DNA of 55,718 bases, taken from positions 1 through 55,718 of the forward strand of contig REDI01000009.1 of NCBI GenBank assembly GCA_007693595.1. Direction: 5' to 3'. This DNA is from Deltaproteobacteria bacterium. GTDB taxonomy: Bacteria > Myxococcota_A > UBA796 > GCA-2862545. A program made the position numbers and the translations under genes. Of the stretch, positions 36,868-44,948 are shown in pieces. A model generated the notes under the pieces. The model saw only the letters and a list, made by a program, of their open reading frames with translations. It had not been told where the DNA came from and searched no databases. Numbering within the stretch: position 1 is the first letter of the stretch; each line of letters begins with the position of its first letter.

Positions 36868-37759
36868 GAGCACCTCCAGCGCGTCCCGATATAGGGACCC
36901 GAGGCGAGCGGAGCAACCCCCCCAGCCCTTCGGAGCCACGATCCTCGAGCTAGCCCACCAACTCCTTCTTCTTCCAGCGATCCTCGTACTCTCGGTGCTG
37001 GGCGCGACGGCGGCGGCTTGGGTCGCGCTGCTCGCGGAGCGAGGGGAGCCCGCCCGCCTGGGTCGGCGGGAGCTTGGCACGCTCTCGCGCGAGACCTCAG
37101 CGCGCCTGCTGCTCGGGCTGCCAGGACTCTTCTCGTGGGGCGACGGGAAGCCCAGGGAGCGCCCCTGCGCCCCCGACGCCCCCTCCCGGCCCGCCGTCCT
37201 CTTGGTCCCTGGACCTCCGCAGCGCAGGATCGCGCTCCTGCCCCTGGCCACGTCGCTGCGCTCCCGCGGCTACGCCTGGGCCTGGGCAGTCGGCCCGGGC
37301 AAGGGAACCCTCGCGGAGCGCGCCCAGCGCCTCGCAGAGCACGTCGACGTGCTGCGGCAGACGAGCGGTCACGATCGCGTCGTCCTGGTCGGTCACGGCC
37401 TGGGTGGTCTGACCTGCGCCTGGTATCTCGCCCACCTTGGGGGAGCGGAGCGCGTCGAGCGGTTGATCACCCTCGGCACGCCGTGGCGCGGCACCCGGAT
37501 GGCGGTCTTCACCTCGGGACCCCTGGGCCGCGAGACCCTGCCCGAGGCGCCCGTCCTCGATGGACTATCCCCCTGTGCCGTCCCTACCGTGTGCATCGCT
37601 GGCGCTCTCGACCCGATGGTCCTGCCCCGCAGCTCGGCCCGCGCTAGAGGTTCGATAGGCGTCGAGATCGAGGGGGCCGGCCACCTGGACCTGCTGATCT
37701 CGGCCCGCGCTTGGCGAGCCGTTCGGTCCGCCATCGAGTCCACTGAGGAGCAGGTTTGA
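36866..37759 (+). CDS. Alpha/beta-hydrolase-fold protein lacking the nucleophile
   Basis: The 297-residue protein has an N-terminal membrane helix (about 33-58) and an alpha/beta-hydrolase fold. The nucleophile elbow reads VGHGLGGL, so the Ser of GHSxGG is Gly178 (codon GGC at 37397-37399). The acid (AGALDP) and His (GAGHLDL) positions look intact. The oxyanion segment is also atypical (LLVPGPP). It is probably non-catalytic, for example a binding or docking protein. The start ATG 36866 overlaps the divergent fmdB-like start, and no other good start is visible. Its stop overlaps the TTG of the first ArsA-like gene. Confidence 0.72.
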   Translation: MSTSSASRYRDPRRAEQPPQPFGATILELAHQLLLLPAILVLSVLGATAAAWVALLAERGEPARLGRRELGTLSRETSARLLLGLPGLFSWGDGKPRERPCAPDAPSRPAVLLVPGPPQRRIALLPLATSLRSRGYAWAWAVGPGKGTLAERAQRLAEHVDVLRQTSGHDRVVLVGHGLGGLTCAWYLAHLGGAERVERLITLGTPWRGTRMAVFTSGPLGRETLPEAPVLDGLSPCAVPTVCIAGALDPMVLPRSSARARGSIGVEIEGAGHLDLLISARAWRAVRSAIESTEEQV

Positions 37760-38694
37760 GCCTATTCAACCGCAAGGTGCTACTGGTTGCAGGCAAGGGC
37801 GGAGTCGGCCGCACCACCGTCGCCATCACCCTCGGGCTAGCCGCCGGCGAGCTCGGGCTACGGGCCGCGGTGGTGGAGCTGTACGGCAGCGGCTCGGTCC
37901 CCCCCCGGTTCGGGCTCGCCGACCGCAGCTTCACACCGCGCGCGATCGCGCCCAACGTCGACACGTTCTCGCTCACGCCCTACGAGTGCCTCGACGACTT
38001 CGGGCGCAAGAAGCTCAGGGTGAACGCTCTCGTTCGCATGCTCTTTCACAACCGGGTCTTCCGCGCCTTCATCGACGCAGTCCCCGGCATGCACGACCTC
38101 TTTCAGCTCGGAAAGATCAACCACCTCATCACCACTCCGAGCGCCGACGACCCACCCTACGATCTGTTGATCCTCGACGCCCCCGCCACGGGGCATGGGC
38201 TGACCCTCCTCGCTGCGGCCGACTCCATGCGAGAGATGGTCGGCGGCGGCCTCGTCGCCGATGAGGCCGAGCTGATCCAGGCGCTCCTGCACGATCCAGA
38301 GCGCACCGGGATCGTGCTGGTCACCCTCCCCGATGAGCTCCCGGTCAACGAGAGCCTGGAGCTCCTCGAGCAGCTCGGGGTGAACGAGCGGCTTCTGGCG
38401 GCTGGCATCGTCAACCAGGTCCGCGATCTACGACTTCCAGAGCAAGGCTGGACCGAGATGGCTCCGGTCCTCGAGGCCCGCGAGGGGGCGAGCCTGGTTC
38501 AGCTCGGTCGCGCCGCCATCCTGACCAAGGAGCGGCAGATCCGCGCGATCGACCGCTTCCGTGAAGCCCTCGCGACCCGCGACGTACCCACCTTCACGCT
38601 GCCGCGTATCGAGCCCCACGAGCTGCGCACTTCCGACCAACCGACCCTGGCTGAGGCGCTCCGGGCGCAGCTCCGTGCCCCGGAGGCCTCATGA
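37756..38694 (+). CDS. ArsA/Get3-like ATPase, first of a pair
   Basis: This is a 312-residue ATPase of the SIMIBI ArsA/Get3 class, which acts as a dimer in targeting tail-anchored proteins or driving arsenite pumps. The deviant Walker A reads GKGGVGRTT: the signature Lys14 is present but the P-loop Lys is Arg19. Switch motif LLILDAPATGHGL is present. TTG 37756 is the start, with GAGGAG five bases upstream and overlapping the previous stop. It ends in an ATGA overlap with the second ArsA-like gene. No arsenic genes are nearby, so a targeting role is favoured (inference). Confidence 0.88.
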   Translation: MSLFNRKVLLVAGKGGVGRTTVAITLGLAAGELGLRAAVVELYGSGSVPPRFGLADRSFTPRAIAPNVDTFSLTPYECLDDFGRKKLRVNALVRMLFHNRVFRAFIDAVPGMHDLFQLGKINHLITTPSADDPPYDLLILDAPATGHGLTLLAAADSMREMVGGGLVADEAELIQALLHDPERTGIVLVTLPDELPVNESLELLEQLGVNERLLAAGIVNQVRDLRLPEQGWTEMAPVLEAREGASLVQLGRAAILTKERQIRAIDRFREALATRDVPTFTLPRIEPHELRTSDQPTLAEALRAQLRAPEAS

Positions 38695-39791
38695 CCTCCC
38701 CTCGCCTGCTGTTGTGCTGCGGAACGGGTGGCGTCGGAAAGACCACCACCGCCGCCGCTCTTGGTCTGGCCTACGCCATCGCAGGATACCGGACCGTCGT
38801 GCTCACCATCGATCCTGCGAGGCGGCTGGCCGACGCCCTCGGCCTGAGCCACCTCGACAACGATCCCCAGCCCGTCGATCTCTCCAGCCTCTCCGTCGCC
38901 GAGGGGGGATCCCTCCACGCCTTGATGCTCGACCGAAAAGCAACCTTCGACAACGCCGTTCGCGATCTTTCGACCAGCCCTGAGGCCGCCGAGAAGCTGC
39001 TCGCGAACCGCTACTACCAGGCGGCCTCGACCCGGCTCACCGGAGCCCACGAGTATATGGCCACCGAGAAGCTCCACCAGCTCCTCACCGCCGATCGCTA
39101 CGACGTCATCATCGTCGACACGCCGCCCAGCCGGCACGCGATCGACTTCTTCCTCGCCCCGCGAAAGGTGCAGGAGCTATTCGACGGGCCGGTCGTTCGG
39201 CGCCTGGTCAACCCCGGCCGCGGACTCACCGGAGGCGGCACGCGGCGTCTCTTCGCCTGGGTCCTGTCCCTGGTGGGTCAAGACGTCGTCGATGACATCG
39301 CCGAGTTCTTCCGCCTGATGGGCGGGGTCTCCGAAGGCTTCGCTCGCCATGGAGCCCAGGTCGAGACCGCCCTTCACTCCAAGCAGACCGACCTGCTCCT
39401 CGTCACGACCGCCTCCACGGCCTCAAGAGCGGGCGCGGTCTCCTTCATCCGTGAGGCCGCCGCCGAGGGACTGACCTTGCACGGCTTCGTGATCAACCGC
39501 TTCATCGAGCCGGTCGACGTCCCGCTCCACGCTCTCCACCCGGCCCCCAACGACGTGAGCGAGCCCCTGTGGCATCGCTGGTCGGTGGCGCTCCGACACG
39601 AGGCCGTGCGCCGCAACGCCATCGCCGAGCGCCACCACGCCGCCGCCCTCGACCTCTCACAGACGGCCGGACAGGTCCCGGTGTGGGCGCTGCCCTTGCT
39701 CACCGAGGGCCTCGGCTCGGTCACGGGGCTCCGGCAGCTCGCTGAGCGGCTCCCGCCCTTGACTCCCCCCCTCCTTGGTCCCCAATCCTGA
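38691..39791 (+). CDS. ArsA/Get3-like ATPase, second of a pair
   Basis: The 366-residue partner has the Walker A stretch CGTGGVGKTTT. The P-loop Lys17 is present, but the signature Lys is replaced by Thr12. Also visible are DPARRLADALGL and VDTPPSRHAIDFF, typical of ArsA switch regions. The start ATG 38691 overlaps the stop of the first ArsA-like gene, so equal synthesis is expected. The pair resembles the mycobacterial Rv3679/Rv3680 heterodimer (from memory), where partner-completed ATP sites are known. Confidence 0.9.
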   Translation: MTSPRLLLCCGTGGVGKTTTAAALGLAYAIAGYRTVVLTIDPARRLADALGLSHLDNDPQPVDLSSLSVAEGGSLHALMLDRKATFDNAVRDLSTSPEAAEKLLANRYYQAASTRLTGAHEYMATEKLHQLLTADRYDVIIVDTPPSRHAIDFFLAPRKVQELFDGPVVRRLVNPGRGLTGGGTRRLFAWVLSLVGQDVVDDIAEFFRLMGGVSEGFARHGAQVETALHSKQTDLLLVTTASTASRAGAVSFIREAAAEGLTLHGFVINRFIEPVDVPLHALHPAPNDVSEPLWHRWSVALRHEAVRRNAIAERHHAAALDLSQTAGQVPVWALPLLTEGLGSVTGLRQLAERLPPLTPPLLGPQS

Positions 39792-39857
39792 TCGCGCCCT
39801 TCCGTGGCGTTGGGCCCGTGGACCGCGCCGGGCTCGCTCGCTCCCCTCACCCGGCGC

Positions 39858-40910
39858 TCAGAGCGTGGCGAGCACCCGGTTGTCGACCGAGCCCTCAGCG
39901 TACCTGGCGAACCGGACCTTCTGCTCGATCGCCTCGACGATGCGCTGGGCGAAGTTCACCTTCTCGAAGCGGCTGGCATCATCGAGGCCGCCTGGTGCGA
40001 AGACGTTGACCTCGACGAGCTTGTTGCCGATGACATCGAGGCCGGCCAAGAAGATCCCGTCGGAGACGAGCCGCGGCCGAACCTGCTCGACCAGGTCGTG
40101 CATCGCTTCATCGAACGGCAAGGCCGCCTCGGGACGCCCGCCCACCGCGACGTTGCTCCGCAGATCGTCGCCCGAGCGCCTCCGACGGACCGCCGCCACG
40201 CGACCCTTGACTACCAGAGGCCTGCCATTGAGCAGCAGGATCCGCGTGTCCCCTTGCTCCGCTTCGGGAAGATACTCCTGGCAGATCGCGTAGTCCCGCT
40301 CGGTCACGACCTCGATGATCTGGTTGAGGTTGCCGTGATCCTCGGGCAGCACCCGAAAGACGCTGGCTCCGCCGGTTCCGAGCATGGGCTTCAGGATGAT
40401 CGGACCCGCCACGTCGCGGGCAAAGGCGCGGATCTCGCTGGCGGACCGGGTGATGACCGTCTTCGGACGGACCGCCTCGGGGAACTGCTGCAGGTAGAGC
40501 TTGGTCGAGGCGCGGGCTAGGCCCTCGGGATCGTTGAGGACCAAGACTCCCCGCGCAGCGAGTGATCTCGCGAAGTGCAGCCCGGCCTGCTGCGCCCAAG
40601 GGCGATCTTTGTCGCGCGCCGGATTGACCCGCAGCAAGAGGGCATCGAGCTCCTCAAGGTCAAGCCGCTCGCTCACCCCCGCGGTTCCGCGCACCGCTTC
40701 GAGGTAGCGCTCCATGGAGCGAAACGCGCCGGCATCCTGGGCGAGGGTGGAGGCCGTCGCCAGCACATGCCCCCGCGCGTCGAGCTCGATGTCACCGATG
40801 CCGATCAGCCAGACCTGATGGCCCCGATCCGAGAGCGTGGCGGCGAGCCGGGTGGTGGACTGCGCGGCACGAACCTGATCCACGTGGTTGACCACGACGG
40901 CGATCTTCAT
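39858..40910 (-). CDS. Glutathione-synthetase-like ATP-grasp protein
   Basis: The 350-residue protein resembles prokaryotic glutathione synthetase: LDALLLRVNP, VLNDPEGLARASTKLYLQQFP, ITRSASEIRAFARD, ILKPMLGTGGASVFRV (nucleotide Lys and Gly loop), CQEYLPEAEQGDTRILLLNG and the metal-binding VEVNVFAPGG. The start is ATG 40910 with GGGAG six bases upstream. No gshA partner lies nearby, so the true peptide or amino-acid substrate is open. It converges with the second ArsA-like gene. Confidence 0.85.
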   Translation of the reverse strand: MKIAVVVNHVDQVRAAQSTTRLAATLSDRGHQVWLIGIGDIELDARGHVLATASTLAQDAGAFRSMERYLEAVRGTAGVSERLDLEELDALLLRVNPARDKDRPWAQQAGLHFARSLAARGVLVLNDPEGLARASTKLYLQQFPEAVRPKTVITRSASEIRAFARDVAGPIILKPMLGTGGASVFRVLPEDHGNLNQIIEVVTERDYAICQEYLPEAEQGDTRILLLNGRPLVVKGRVAAVRRRRSGDDLRSNVAVGGRPEAALPFDEAMHDLVEQVRPRLVSDGIFLAGLDVIGNKLVEVNVFAPGGLDDASRFEKVNFAQRIVEAIEQKVRFARYAEGSVDNRVLATL

Positions 40911-40995
40911 CGTCACTCCCTCGGACCGGCGCGGACTCACGGCCCGCGGGAGCATACCGCGTTCAAGCCCTTCGCGTGAGGCAGCCGAGCGAGGC

Positions 40996-41922
40996 TCAGC
41001 GGAAGTAGAGCTCGCTCACGCAGAGGTCGTTGTACTCCTTACCCTTGTAGACCTCGGTGAAGGTGAGCCTGACTGATGAGGTCTTCTTTTCGGGGAAGGG
41101 GATCTCTTGCAGGGTCGCGCCGTTCTTGATGTCGATGTCGTGGGTGGAGCCATCCGAGAAGGTGAGCCGACCCTTGGTGGCCCGGTTGCTGTTCATCCAG
41201 GCCTTGAGGTTGCCCCCGACACCGTTGATCATGCTCAGCGACTTGACCGGCACCGTCGATCCGAAGCTGACCTCGACCCACTCGCCGGTGCCATCGCCCT
41301 CGTCGGAGCCCTCGCACCACATGCTGTCGAGGACGCCATCGGTCATGTTCTCGGGCTTGTAGTTCCCATCGCCGTCGTCAGCGAGCTTAGAGCTGAAGGC
41401 GAAGCCGGTCGGCTCGTGATGATCCGCAGGCGCCGCCGAGAGGAGCTGCACCTCGGAGATCGCGGTGTCGAACCATGTGTTCCCGCTATAGACCTCCTTG
41501 ATCTTAATCCGGATGGACGTGGTCTTGCGCGGCTTGCTGAACATCAGGTTCTGGGCTTCCATCTTGTCTTGGAGGGTGAGGGTCTCGGTGGAGCCGTCAT
41601 CGAACTTGACCTCGAGGGTCTTGGGACGGTTTGCGCGAGTCCAAAAGTCGTAGCTCGACCAGAGCCCACCCCAGATCCGCACGCCCGTGAGCTCGGTCTC
41701 GCCCGCGGCGTGGAGTTTGAGCCAGGAACCGAGCCCACTCCCCTCTTCGCCCTCGATCCATGCCGTCGCGAGCTTGCCGTCGGTCGCCATCTTCGCGTCG
41801 TACCGGATCCCTTGCTCGGGGGGATAGACCGAGGAAGCCTCGACCCGCTCGACGTCGACCCGCGAAGCCAGAGCAACGGTCGAGAGGACGGCGAGGATAG
41901 CCAACAATGCGGTACGCTTCAT
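40996..41922 (-). CDS. Exported protein with two discoidin-like domains
   Basis: The 308-residue protein has a signal peptide (about 1-20, ending ALA) and two tandem domains of about 130 residues. Each is of discoidin/NADase-type glycan-binding fold, with the pattern DGKLATAWIEGEEGSGLGSWLKL and DGVLDSMWCEGSDEGDGTGEWVEV. The two repeats share the acidic GEG...GxW turn followed by KTLEVKFDDGST and KGRLTFSDGST strands. A carbohydrate-binding exported role is likely. I start it at ATG 41922, where the signal peptide begins; a longer GTG reading from 41946 is possible. Confidence 0.8.
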   Translation of the reverse strand: MKRTALLAILAVLSTVALASRVDVERVEASSVYPPEQGIRYDAKMATDGKLATAWIEGEEGSGLGSWLKLHAAGETELTGVRIWGGLWSSYDFWTRANRPKTLEVKFDDGSTETLTLQDKMEAQNLMFSKPRKTTSIRIKIKEVYSGNTWFDTAISEVQLLSAAPADHHEPTGFAFSSKLADDGDGNYKPENMTDGVLDSMWCEGSDEGDGTGEWVEVSFGSTVPVKSLSMINGVGGNLKAWMNSNRATKGRLTFSDGSTHDIDIKNGATLQEIPFPEKKTSSVRLTFTEVYKGKEYNDLCVSELYFR

Positions 41923-42099
41923 GAGAGGAAACCCCTTGCAGGTCACGGGCTTGAGTTGTCGGACCCTATGTAGGAGGGTACGGCTGCGCCTGTCAACGGG
42001 CTCGCGTCAGGCTTGACCTAGACGACACCCATCCTGGCCCTCCCCTTCCCTGTCCGGCAAGAGCCGGACCTCCAGCGAGGGGACGAGCCCCACAGAAGG

Positions 42100-43989
42100 C
42101 TAGAACGCCCCCGTCGCGGCGATGCGCGCCCCGTTGAACCCCGGAAGCTGGCGGCACTGTCCGCCCGCACAGCGAATGCCAGACTTGTAAGCCCCATAAA
42201 ATACGCGGATAGTCCAAGCAGGGGTGGGCTTGAACTGGACCTCGAGGGCGCCAAACCAGTCTCGTCCAAGGTTCCCGATGTCGTTCACCAGCGGATTGGT
42301 GGTGTAGTCGGTGAACCACGTCACGGCGAGCTGCGAGCCCTTCATGAAGGAGAGCGAAGACTCCAGCTCGATATAGTCGGTCTGCTGAAGCTCCGGCGAC
42401 TCCCCGGGTCCGATGTTCACGCCCCACTTGAAGTGCTCGAAGTTGACCTGCGGTGCGAAGTAGTAGTCACCGAACAAGGGCATCTTGGCCTGGACGTCGG
42501 CGTGGATCTGTCGATCGAAGCCCCACTGGGTGCCGTCGCGCAGGTCCGTGCGCCAGCCCGCGTTCGCCATCACGCTGGAATCCCCTGCGATGAGCTCGAC
42601 CCCGGTGAGCGGGTGGATGATCGTCTCGGGTACGCGGTTGAAGTGGAGCACCCCAAGATCCTCGTCGCGCGCGACCATGAGCGAGAGGTAGGGCATGAAG
42701 GCGTCGCTGGCCTGCACGTCGACCCGGACCAAGCCGGCCCAGACATCGTTACTATTCAGGGTCGCCGCCGAGTCTTCGGTGATGGCCATCTCGTATTCGA
42801 GAGTGGGCAGGATGGCCACCTGATACAGCTCGCTCGTGAGGGGTCCATTGATGCGTTGCGTGTCCTTGTAGCGCTTTCCCTCCACAAGAACCGACGCCGC
42901 CCCTGCATAGATGGTCGACGAGAGATACCCTGCAAAGCCGAAGCAGTTGGGATCCCCACCGCAGGGCTCCCCTCCCCCCCAGGCCTCCGCCGTGGGAAAT
43001 CCATAGAAGTCCACCTCGCCCGCCCATTCGATCGGTCCGGTGTCCATCTCGACCGTCGCGCCGCCCACGAGCACATCGGGCGTGGTTCCGAGCTCGCGAA
43101 ATCCGGCTTCCCAGCCGCCTTGGTTCACATAGTCCAGAGCCACCCCGTGAAGGGCGACGTTCGCTGGACCGACGCCGTAGCGCTCGATGGAGAGGCCCGC
43201 GATCGCATGGCGTCGGTCGGGACCGATCAGGATGTTGGGGTTGTCTTGGAAGACCTGCTGACGGTTGAGTTGGCCGAAGAGCCCGGTCACCGACCAGTCA
43301 CCGGGACGGTAGACAGCCTTCATACCCTGAATCGACGTGTCGATGTCAATGTCGGTGTTCCGGTTGAGGTTCAGCGCGCCGCCGCGTCCAAAGGCGGCGT
43401 AGAAGTCCCCGAGCGTGACCTCGAGGTCGTCGCCCTTATAGCTGACCGCCACCTTCTCGAGGTTGATGTAGGAAAATCCAGGCGTAATCGACCGCATGTC
43501 CGGCTGGAGCAGCTCCCGCTCGTGGTAGATCTGCCCGTCGAGCTTGTAGCGGTTGAAGAAGAGAGCCACCTGATCGAGCTGGGCCCACCCCGTCCAGCGA
43601 GAGCCACCCGTGAAGAAGGCCGAGAACCGATTGACCTGCTCGACATAGTTGAAGACCGCCCGTTCGGGGAAGTCCGGCAGGCGCTCGGGCCGCCGCCACC
43701 ACCGGACCTCGAGGTCCTCGTTGAAGGTCACGCCGATCTTGCGCTCCTTCTTCTTGACCGGCGGCACCACCGGGAGCTCAACGGGCTCGGACTCCGAGGG
43801 CTCCGCCGCCCCCACCCCGACGCCTTCATTCGGGTTGGCCTCGGGCTCAGCGTCGGACCCAGACTCAACCTCGGGCTCGGTGGTGACGTCGTCAGAGGGA
43901 GGCGGATCGGGCACGCCAGGCTCCGCCGCCTGGGCCAGAACGGCCCCGAAGGCTACAAGAAGACTCGCGATCGGACGAAACCACTGCAT
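42100..43989 (-). CDS. Outer-membrane beta-barrel-like protein (DUF6029 type)
   Basis: The 629-residue protein has a signal peptide (about 1-22, ending AQA), an acidic Glu/Pro/Ser-rich linker and then a long region of alternating strands. Features resembling DUF6029 include RFSAFFTGGSRWTGWAQLDQ, VAVSYKGDDLEVTLGDFYAAFGRGGAL and QGMKAVYRPGDWSVTGLFG. It ends with NGARIAATGAF, an outer-membrane-like aromatic C-terminus. ATG 43989 starts it. A TlpA-type thioredoxin gene lies just upstream on the same strand, an association I recall for this family. Confidence 0.78.
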   Translation of the reverse strand: MQWFRPIASLLVAFGAVLAQAAEPGVPDPPPSDDVTTEPEVESGSDAEPEANPNEGVGVGAAEPSESEPVELPVVPPVKKKERKIGVTFNEDLEVRWWRRPERLPDFPERAVFNYVEQVNRFSAFFTGGSRWTGWAQLDQVALFFNRYKLDGQIYHERELLQPDMRSITPGFSYINLEKVAVSYKGDDLEVTLGDFYAAFGRGGALNLNRNTDIDIDTSIQGMKAVYRPGDWSVTGLFGQLNRQQVFQDNPNILIGPDRRHAIAGLSIERYGVGPANVALHGVALDYVNQGGWEAGFRELGTTPDVLVGGATVEMDTGPIEWAGEVDFYGFPTAEAWGGGEPCGGDPNCFGFAGYLSSTIYAGAASVLVEGKRYKDTQRINGPLTSELYQVAILPTLEYEMAITEDSAATLNSNDVWAGLVRVDVQASDAFMPYLSLMVARDEDLGVLHFNRVPETIIHPLTGVELIAGDSSVMANAGWRTDLRDGTQWGFDRQIHADVQAKMPLFGDYYFAPQVNFEHFKWGVNIGPGESPELQQTDYIELESSLSFMKGSQLAVTWFTDYTTNPLVNDIGNLGRDWFGALEVQFKPTPAWTIRVFYGAYKSGIRCAGGQCRQLPGFNGARIAATGAF

Positions 43990-44122
43990 CGGGATCCGGG
44001 GGCGACGACGCCAAGCGCCCGGCACCCTACACGGTCCAGGGCCCGACGACCACCGCCTCACACGGCCTTTGCGCCCGAGCGCCCATCCTTGGGCGAGGGC
44101 CTGCCGTGACCTCTGGCTTCGC

Positions 44123-44713
44123 TCAGCCGGCTGAATCCTTGGTGGAGGCCGACTCGAGGACAGGGGGCTCGGAGGGCTCGCCCTTGGACCGGCCCTTGGA
44201 CTTGACCGGCTTGGAGGATGGATCGAGCTCGGCCTTAATGTCGGCGAGGAGCCGCTCTTCATCGCCCGGATTGTAGCCTGAGTAGATCTTGGCGATCCTG
44301 TGGTCGCGGCCGATGAGCACCCCATAAGGAAGGGTCTTGTTAGGGTTGTACGTGCCGGTCACGGAGGCGTCGGTGTCGAGGAGCACCGTGAAGTCGAAGC
44401 GCTTCTGCTTGACGTAGCGCTTGGCCTGGGAGGCGGTCCGCGCATCGTCCGATGAGATGGAGAGGACCTCGAAGCCCTCGTCGCGAAGCTCGCGCTGAAA
44501 GCGATCGAGGTGCTTCATCTCGACCTTGCACGGCCCACACCAGGTGGCCCAGAACGAGAGGAGGACCACCTTGCCTTGGTAGTCCGCGAGCTGGACGCGC
44601 TTTCCGTTGACGTCGCGGAGCGTAAAGTCTGTCACCGGCTCGCCCGCCGCGGCAGGGAGGCCCAGGAGCACCACGGCACCGAGCAGAAGAGAGCGTAGGG
44701 TTCTCGCGATCAT
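44123..44713 (-). CDS. TlpA-type periplasmic thioredoxin
   Basis: The 196-residue protein has a signal peptide (residues 1-23), a TlpA/ResA-like thioredoxin domain with WCGPCK (Cys59, Cys62), and LISSDDARTASQAKRYVKQ-like helix features. The cis-Pro lies in LPYGVLIGRD. A Lys/Ser/Pro-rich tail of about 30 residues follows. GGAG lies five bases before ATG 44713. It probably reduces or isomerises disulfides for exported proteins such as the neighbouring DUF6029-like barrel (inference). Confidence 0.92.
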   Translation of the reverse strand: MIARTLRSLLLGAVVLLGLPAAAGEPVTDFTLRDVNGKRVQLADYQGKVVLLSFWATWCGPCKVEMKHLDRFQRELRDEGFEVLSISSDDARTASQAKRYVKQKRFDFTVLLDTDASVTGTYNPNKTLPYGVLIGRDHRIAKIYSGYNPGDEERLLADIKAELDPSSKPVKSKGRSKGEPSEPPVLESASTKDSAG

Positions 44714-44735
44714 CAGGACTCCACAGCAGGCTCAC

Positions 44736-44811
44736 AGGGGACACTCCCCTAGCTCGTTTTATTCCACGATCGCCAGGGTTCGATACATCTCTCGACACCC
44801 GGCAGGGTGTC
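44736..44811. promoter_or_regulatory. Two dyads in divergent spacer
   Basis: The 235-base gap between tlpA-like and the sigma-54 activator holds AGGGGA/TCCCCT around CAC (44736-44750) and GACACCC/GGGTGTC around GGCA (44794-44811). Both are perfect. The first lies in the leader of the thioredoxin gene. They may be operators or leader hairpins; no clear sigma-54 promoter was seen. Confidence 0.45.
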
Positions 44812-44948
44812 CCTAGGCTTCGAGCGGGCCTCGGTTCTTGGAGTGGGGAGGTCGGCTCCTGCGGTCGTCCGCGGCTCCGAACCGGGTGGTATGCTGACGG
44901 GGTCAAGGGTAGGACCTTGGGAACCCTCTCGCGCGCGGAGCCTCCTTC

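Noticed and set aside
37756-39791. Arsenite efflux operon
   Set aside because: No arsB, arsR or arsC gene is near the ArsA-like pair, and Walker motifs are atypical.
42433-44109. Long + frame opposite the DUF6029-like gene
   Set aside because: No motifs, no start signal, and it is antisense to a gene with a signal peptide and barrel pattern.
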